Shown here in pieces: positions 58,410 through 64,000 of a DNA stretch of 64,000 nucleotides. The first letter of the stretch is position 1. Every line of letters begins with the position of its first letter. The stretch comes from Comamonadaceae bacterium OTU4NAUVB1 (GTDB lineage Bacteria > Pseudomonadota > Gammaproteobacteria > Burkholderiales > Burkholderiaceae_C): the NCBI GenBank assembly GCA_024372625.1, contig CP099605.1, positions 1,674,001 through 1,738,000 of the forward strand, in the 5' to 3' direction. The notes under the pieces are model-generated. The model was not told where the DNA came from. It saw only the letters and a program-made list of their open reading frames with translations, and made no database searches. Both the position numbers and the translations under genes were made by a program.

Positions 58410-59444
58410 ATGACCAGCTACATCCTCAAGCGCCTGCTGCTCATGGTGCCCACGCTCCTGGGCGTGCTGCTGCTGACCTTCGTCGTGATCCAGTTCGTGC
58501 CGGGCGGTCCGGTCGAGCAGATGGTGGCGCAGCTGCAGGGGCGCGACTCCGGCGGCGAGCGGGCCGCCAGTTCGGGCGCCGGCTACCGTGGTCGGCAGGG
58601 GCTCGACGAGCGACGCATCGAGGACATCCGGCGGCTCTACGGTTTCGACAAGCCACCGGTGGAGCGCTTCTGGGACATGCTCAAGTCGTTCGCGCGTTTC
58701 GACCTCGGCACCAGTTTCTACCAGCGCAAGGACGTCTGGCAGCTGATCAAGGAGAAGCTGCCCGTCTCCATCAGCCTGGGTCTGTGGACCTTCTTCATCA
58801 GCTACCTGATCGCGGTGCCGCTGGGCGTGGCCAAGGCGGTGCGCGCCGGCTCGCGCTTCGACTTCGTGACCACGCTGTTCGTGCTGATCGGCTATGCGAT
58901 CCCGGGCTTCGTGCTGGGCGTGGCGCTGCTGGTGGTGTTCGGCGGCCAGCTGCAATGGTTTCCGTTGCGCGGGCTCACCTCGCCCAACTGGGAGAGCCTG
59001 GGGTGGGGCGCGCGCATCGTCGACTACCTGTGGCACATCGCGCTGCCGGTGACGGCGATGGTGCTGGGCAGCTTCGCCGTGACGGCGATGCTGACCAAGA
59101 ACTCCTTCCTGGAGGAAATCCGCAAGCAATATGTGCTGACCGCGCGCGCCAAGGGCCTGAGCGAGCGGCAGGTGCTCTGGACGCACGTGCTGCGCAATGC
59201 GCTGATCCCGATCGTCACGGGGTTCCCGGCCGCCTTCGTCGGGGCCTTCTTCACCGGCTCGCTGCTCATCGAGACGCTGTTCTCGCTCGACGGCCTGGGG
59301 CTGCTGAGTTACGAGAGCGTGATCCGCCGCGACTATCCGGTGGTGCTGGGCACGCTCTATTTCTTCACGCTGATCGGACTGGTGACCAAGCTCGTCTCCG
59401 ATCTCTGCTATGTCTGGGTCGATCCCCGTGTCAAGTTCGATTGA
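58410..59444 (+). CDS. yejB: Peptide ABC transporter permease (YejB-like)
   Basis: A 344-residue inner-membrane permease: N-terminal TM (RLLLMVPTLLGVLLLTFVVI), VPGGPVEQM, five further TM segments, and the EAA-type loop ending RAKGLSERQVLWTHVLRNAL. The insert of charged residues after the first loop (GRDSGGERAASSGAGYRGRQ) is typical of YejB. It overlaps yejE by 35 bases. Confidence 0.9.
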   Translation: MTSYILKRLLLMVPTLLGVLLLTFVVIQFVPGGPVEQMVAQLQGRDSGGERAASSGAGYRGRQGLDERRIEDIRRLYGFDKPPVERFWDMLKSFARFDLGTSFYQRKDVWQLIKEKLPVSISLGLWTFFISYLIAVPLGVAKAVRAGSRFDFVTTLFVLIGYAIPGFVLGVALLVVFGGQLQWFPLRGLTSPNWESLGWGARIVDYLWHIALPVTAMVLGSFAVTAMLTKNSFLEEIRKQYVLTARAKGLSERQVLWTHVLRNALIPIVTGFPAAFVGAFFTGSLLIETLFSLDGLGLLSYESVIRRDYPVVLGTLYFFTLIGLVTKLVSDLCYVWVDPRVKFD

Positions 59445-60506
59445 GCCGGGCGCGCCCGCGCCGGTGTCCACGGCGCCGGTCACGGTGTCGGCGAGCCCGG
59501 GTCGCCGCGCCTGGCAGCGCTTCAAACGCAACCGCCTGGGCTTCTGGAGCCTGTGGGTGTTCGGGGTCCTGGTGGTGCTGAGCCTGTTCGCCGAGGTGCT
59601 GTCGACCGACAAGCCGCTGATCGTGCGTTATGAGGGCCAGACCTATTTCCCCGTGTTGCGCGACCACTCGGAGAAGACCTTCGGTGGCGACTTCGAGACG
59701 CCCGCCGACTACCTCGATCCCTTCATCCGCGAGCGCATCACCGGTGGCGCCAACTGGGCCGTCTACGCGCCCAATCCCTACGGCCCGAAGACGCTGAACT
59801 ACTTCGCCACCGCGCCCAATCCGGCGGCACCCTCGCGCGAGAACTTCCTGGGCAGCGACGACCGTGGGCGCGACCTGCTGGCGCAACTGGTCTACGGCTT
59901 CCGGGTCAGCGTGCTGTTCGCGCTTGCCCTGACCGCCATCGGCGTGGTGCTGGGCGTCCTCACGGGCGCCGTCCAGGGCTTCTTCGGCGGCCGGACCGAC
60001 CTCGCGTTCCAGCGCTTCATCGAGATCTGGGGCTCGATGCCCGAGCTCTACCTGCTCATCATCTTCAGCGCCATCTTCGCGCCCAGCGTGGCGCTGCTGC
60101 TGGTGCTGCTGAGCCTGTTCGGCTGGATGGGGCTGTCGGACTACGTGCGCGCCGAATTCCTGCGCAACCGCCAGATGGACTACGTTCGCGCCGCGCGCGC
60201 GCTGGGCGTGTCGAACCTGCAGATCATGCGGCGCCACATCCTGCCCAACAGCATGACGCCGATCGTCACGTTCCTGCCGTTCCGCATGAGCGCGGCGATC
60301 CTGGCGCTGACGTCGCTCGATTTTCTGGGCCTGGGCGTGCCGCCGGGCACGCCGTCGCTGGGCGAACTGCTCAGCCAGGGAAAGGCCAACATCGACGCCT
60401 GGTGGATCTCGCTGTCGACTTTCGCGGTGCTGGTGATCACGCTGATGCTGCTGACCTTCATGGGCGACGCCCTGCGCGACGCGCTCGATCCGCGAAAGGC
60501 CGACCG

Positions 60507-60510
<4 letters not shown>
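59410..60510 (+). CDS. yejE: Peptide ABC transporter permease (YejE-like)
   Basis: A 366-residue permease. RRAWQRFKRNRLGFWSLWVF at the first TM, a long periplasmic segment with FLGSDDRGRDLLAQLVYGFR, and the EAA loop YVRAARALGVSNLQIMRRHI. This is the second subunit of the importer. The first ~30 residues are low-complexity and a downstream start is possible. Its stop overlaps the ATPase start (ATGA). Confidence 0.9.
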
Positions 60511-62147
<1,637 letters not shown>

Positions 62148-62171
62148 CACCGACACGAACGGAAACCGCGA

Positions 62172-63371
62172 ATGCCGCCTTCCCAAGACGATCGACGCGC
62201 CGCCTGGCGGGCGGCGCTGGCCTGCATGGTGACGCTGTCGGTGGCGATGGGCCTGGGTCGCTTCGCCTTCACCCCGATGCTGCCGATCATGCTGCACGAG
62301 GGACGGCTCGACCTGCAGGCCGGCGGGCTGCTGGCGTCGCTCAACTACCTGGGCTACTTTCTCGGTGCGGTGACCTGCGCCGCCCTGAAGGTGCGCGCGG
62401 CGACGATGGTGCGCGGCGGGCTGCTGGCCACGGCCGCGCTGCTCCTGGGCATGGGGCTGCTGCACGGTTTCACCGCCTGGGGCACGTTGCGAACCCTGGC
62501 CGGCGTGATGAGCGCCTGGGTCTTCGTCTTCGCCTCGGGCTGGGGCCTGCGCCGGCTGGCGGAGACCGGCGGGTCGCAGCTCGCCGGCGTGATCTATTGC
62601 GGCCCGGGCATCGGCATCGCGGTGACGGGGCTGCTCGGCGGCGTGGCGGGCCGCTGGGGCGCCGATGCCGCCTGGATCGGCTTCGGGATGCTGGCGCTGG
62701 TCCTGATCGCGGCGATCTGGCGCGTGTTCGACGACGGTGCCGTGGCGGCGGCGGGCGGGTCGGGCCCTGCGGTGGGCCCGCGTCCGGCGTCGCCGCGCGA
62801 CCGCGCCGATGCCGGGTGGCTGGTCGGGCTGTATGGACTGGCCGGCTTCGGCTACATCATCACGGCCACGTTCCTGCCCCTGATCGCGCGCCAGGCCCTC
62901 CCGGGCTCGAACTGGCCCGACCTGTTCTGGCCGCTGTTCGGCCTGGCGATCGTGCCCGGCGCGCTGATCGGCTCGCGCGCGCCCGCCGCGTGGGACAACC
63001 GGCTGCTGCTGTCGGTGGCCTACGCGCTTCAGGCGCTGGGTGTGGTGCTGACCGTGGTCTGGCCGACGGTGGCCGGCTTCGCGCTGGGCAGCCTGCTGCT
63101 GGGCATGCCGTTCACGGCGATCACGCTGTTCGCCGTGCGCGACGCCCGGCGGTTGCGCGGCAACGCCGCCGCCGGGCTGATCGGCTATGCGACGGCGTCC
63201 TATGGCGTCGGCCAGATCCTGGGTCCCCTGTTCGCCGCACCGCTGGCGCACCGCACCGGCTCGTTCGCCGTGCCGCTCCTGGTGGCCGCATTGGGGTTGG
63301 GCATCGGCTCGCTGCTGTTCGCACGGGTCTGGTGGCGTTCACGCGCCGGAACGAGGCTCGTCGGGGCCTGA
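62172..63371 (+). CDS. MFS transporter, YbfB family
   Basis: A 399-residue transporter with about 12 TM segments. SVAMGLGRFAFTPMLPIMLH and LNYLGYFLGAVTCAALK are hallmarks of the YbfB/YjiJ MFS group. Substrate unknown. It follows yejF by 24 bases in the same direction but is probably a separate function. Confidence 0.85.
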   Translation: MPPSQDDRRAAWRAALACMVTLSVAMGLGRFAFTPMLPIMLHEGRLDLQAGGLLASLNYLGYFLGAVTCAALKVRAATMVRGGLLATAALLLGMGLLHGFTAWGTLRTLAGVMSAWVFVFASGWGLRRLAETGGSQLAGVIYCGPGIGIAVTGLLGGVAGRWGADAAWIGFGMLALVLIAAIWRVFDDGAVAAAGGSGPAVGPRPASPRDRADAGWLVGLYGLAGFGYIITATFLPLIARQALPGSNWPDLFWPLFGLAIVPGALIGSRAPAAWDNRLLLSVAYALQALGVVLTVVWPTVAGFALGSLLLGMPFTAITLFAVRDARRLRGNAAAGLIGYATASYGVGQILGPLFAAPLAHRTGSFAVPLLVAALGLGIGSLLFARVWWRSRAGTRLVGA

Positions 63372-63410
63372 ACATCGGCGCGCGCGCCTGGGCGACGTAG
63401 CCATTTGGCA

Positions 63411-63462
63411 TATAATCCGAAGCTCACGACCAAACGGGCGGGTACCAACCGCCCGTTTTTTT
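63411..63462 (+). promoter_or_regulatory. rimP leader: promoter -10 and early terminator/attenuator
   Basis: TATAAT at 63411-63416 is followed after about 17 bases by ACGGGCGG (63434-63441) and CCGCCCGT (63449-63456) around a 7-base loop, then a T-run to 63462. Transcription starting near 63423 would meet a full intrinsic terminator after ~10-40 bases and 90 bases before rimP. It suggests attenuation or a tiny RNA. No good -35 is visible. The hairpin could also end readthrough from the MFS gene. Confidence 0.55.
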
Positions 63463-63550
63463 ATGGGTCGAAACATTTCCGATGCGGCGTCCGCGGGCTG
63501 GCGACGCGGCATCGGACGCACCCCGGAATCCCAAAGGCGCTAACAGACAC

Positions 63551-64000
63551 GTGGCATTGCAGCAGACAGTGGAACAAACCGTGGCCGGTCTCGGCTACGA
63601 CCTCGTCGAAATCGAACGATCGGCGGGTGGATTGCTGCGTGTCACGATTGATTTGCCCTGGATCGCCCCCAGCTCGGAAGCTGTGGCGGCAGGCGTCCCC
63701 GAACCCTTCGTGACGGTCGAGGATTGCGAGAAGGTCACGCGGCAGTTGCAGTTCGCCCTGGAAGTCGACGGCGTCGACTACAAGCGCCTTGAAGTCTCCT
63801 CGCCGGGCATTGATCGCCCGCTGCGCAACCAGCAGGATTTCGAGCGGTTCGTCGGCGAGGTGATCGACGTCACGCTCAAGGCACCCATGGGTGCGGCGGC
63901 CGGCGGCCAGGTCGCCGCCAATCGCAAGAAGTTTCGCGGCACGCTCGAGCGTGCCGACGGTGGAGGTTGGCAGATCGTCTGGAGCGACGCGCCGGCTGTG
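63551..64000 (+). CDS. rimP: Ribosome maturation factor RimP (partial, right edge)
   Basis: An open frame from GTG at 63551 to the window end (150 codons seen). LGYDLVEIERSAGGLLRVTI, VTVEDCEKVTRQLQFALEVD and YKRLEVSSPGIDRPLRNQQD are the RimP signatures. It assists 30S subunit maturation. In most bacteria nusA and infB follow; they would be outside the window. Confidence 0.93.
   Translation, partial: MALQQTVEQTVAGLGYDLVEIERSAGGLLRVTIDLPWIAPSSEAVAAGVPEPFVTVEDCEKVTRQLQFALEVDGVDYKRLEVSSPGIDRPLRNQQDFERFVGEVIDVTLKAPMGAAAGGQVAANRKKFRGTLERADGGGWQIVWSDAPAV

Overview
The window is GC-rich DNA that looks betaproteobacterial, most likely Burkholderiales/Comamonadaceae. I infer this from protein style, from the Yej-type ABC operon, FabI and RimP sequences, and from codon use; I could not run a database search. 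About 50.7 kb is one lambda-organised siphovirus prophage. Its right end abuts a tRNA-Ser(GGA) gene, and the last 13 kb is ordinary chromosome. The left prophage end lies outside the window.

PROPHAGE, left to right. (a) 1-5845, minus strand: early left operon. It holds a DndC/PAPS-reductase-like protein, a YqaJ-type exonuclease with a RecT-type annealing protein, and a chain of tiny, translationally overlapping, mostly membrane proteins. (b) 5889-8460: immunity region. A LexA/CI-like repressor is followed in the same direction by a lipoprotein, a TPR-like protein and a HEPN-like protein. These sit where lambda keeps rexAB, and the unit ends at a terminator. Matching 16-bp dyads occur at the left promoter (two) and between repressor and Cro (two). 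(c) 8474-13188, plus strand: Cro/YdaS-like protein, small early proteins, an O-like replication protein with an iteron-type origin candidate inside the gene, a P-like protein, and a NinG gene interrupted by an amber codon. (d) 13167-34738: terminase, portal, head, connector, tail tube, tape measure and tail-tip genes. Minus-strand moron genes interrupt this block at 15125-16388, 17862-18035 and 19636-19851. (e) 34735-46383: tailspike, a large secreted protein, holin-like membrane proteins, GH108 endolysin, nested Rz/Rz1 spanins, and a second set of fibre/decoration proteins including a ~17-fold repeat protein and a decayed duplicate. (f) 46394-50574: cargo next to the attachment site, namely a thioredoxin-2 gene, an AT-rich three-gene operon of unknown function, a small protein, and a P4-type integrase.

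CHROMOSOME. After tRNA-Ser come an SPFH/stomatin plus NfeD pair, a PLP-dependent arginine/lysine/ornithine decarboxylase, a Tat-exported ATP-dependent DNA ligase, FabI, a complete YejABEF-type peptide/microcin ABC importer, a YbfB-type MFS transporter, a short leader with promoter and hairpin, and the start of rimP.

Best candidates for undescribed biology: (1) the repressor-linked lipoprotein/TPR/HEPN cassette, which should be expressed in the lysogen; (2) the AT-rich, tightly overlapping three-gene operon at 47174-48977; (3) an 11-bp element, CTTCCTAGCAT, found in five late-region gaps exactly where plus-strand transcription must restart; (4) the secreted 787-residue protein between tailspike and lysis genes.
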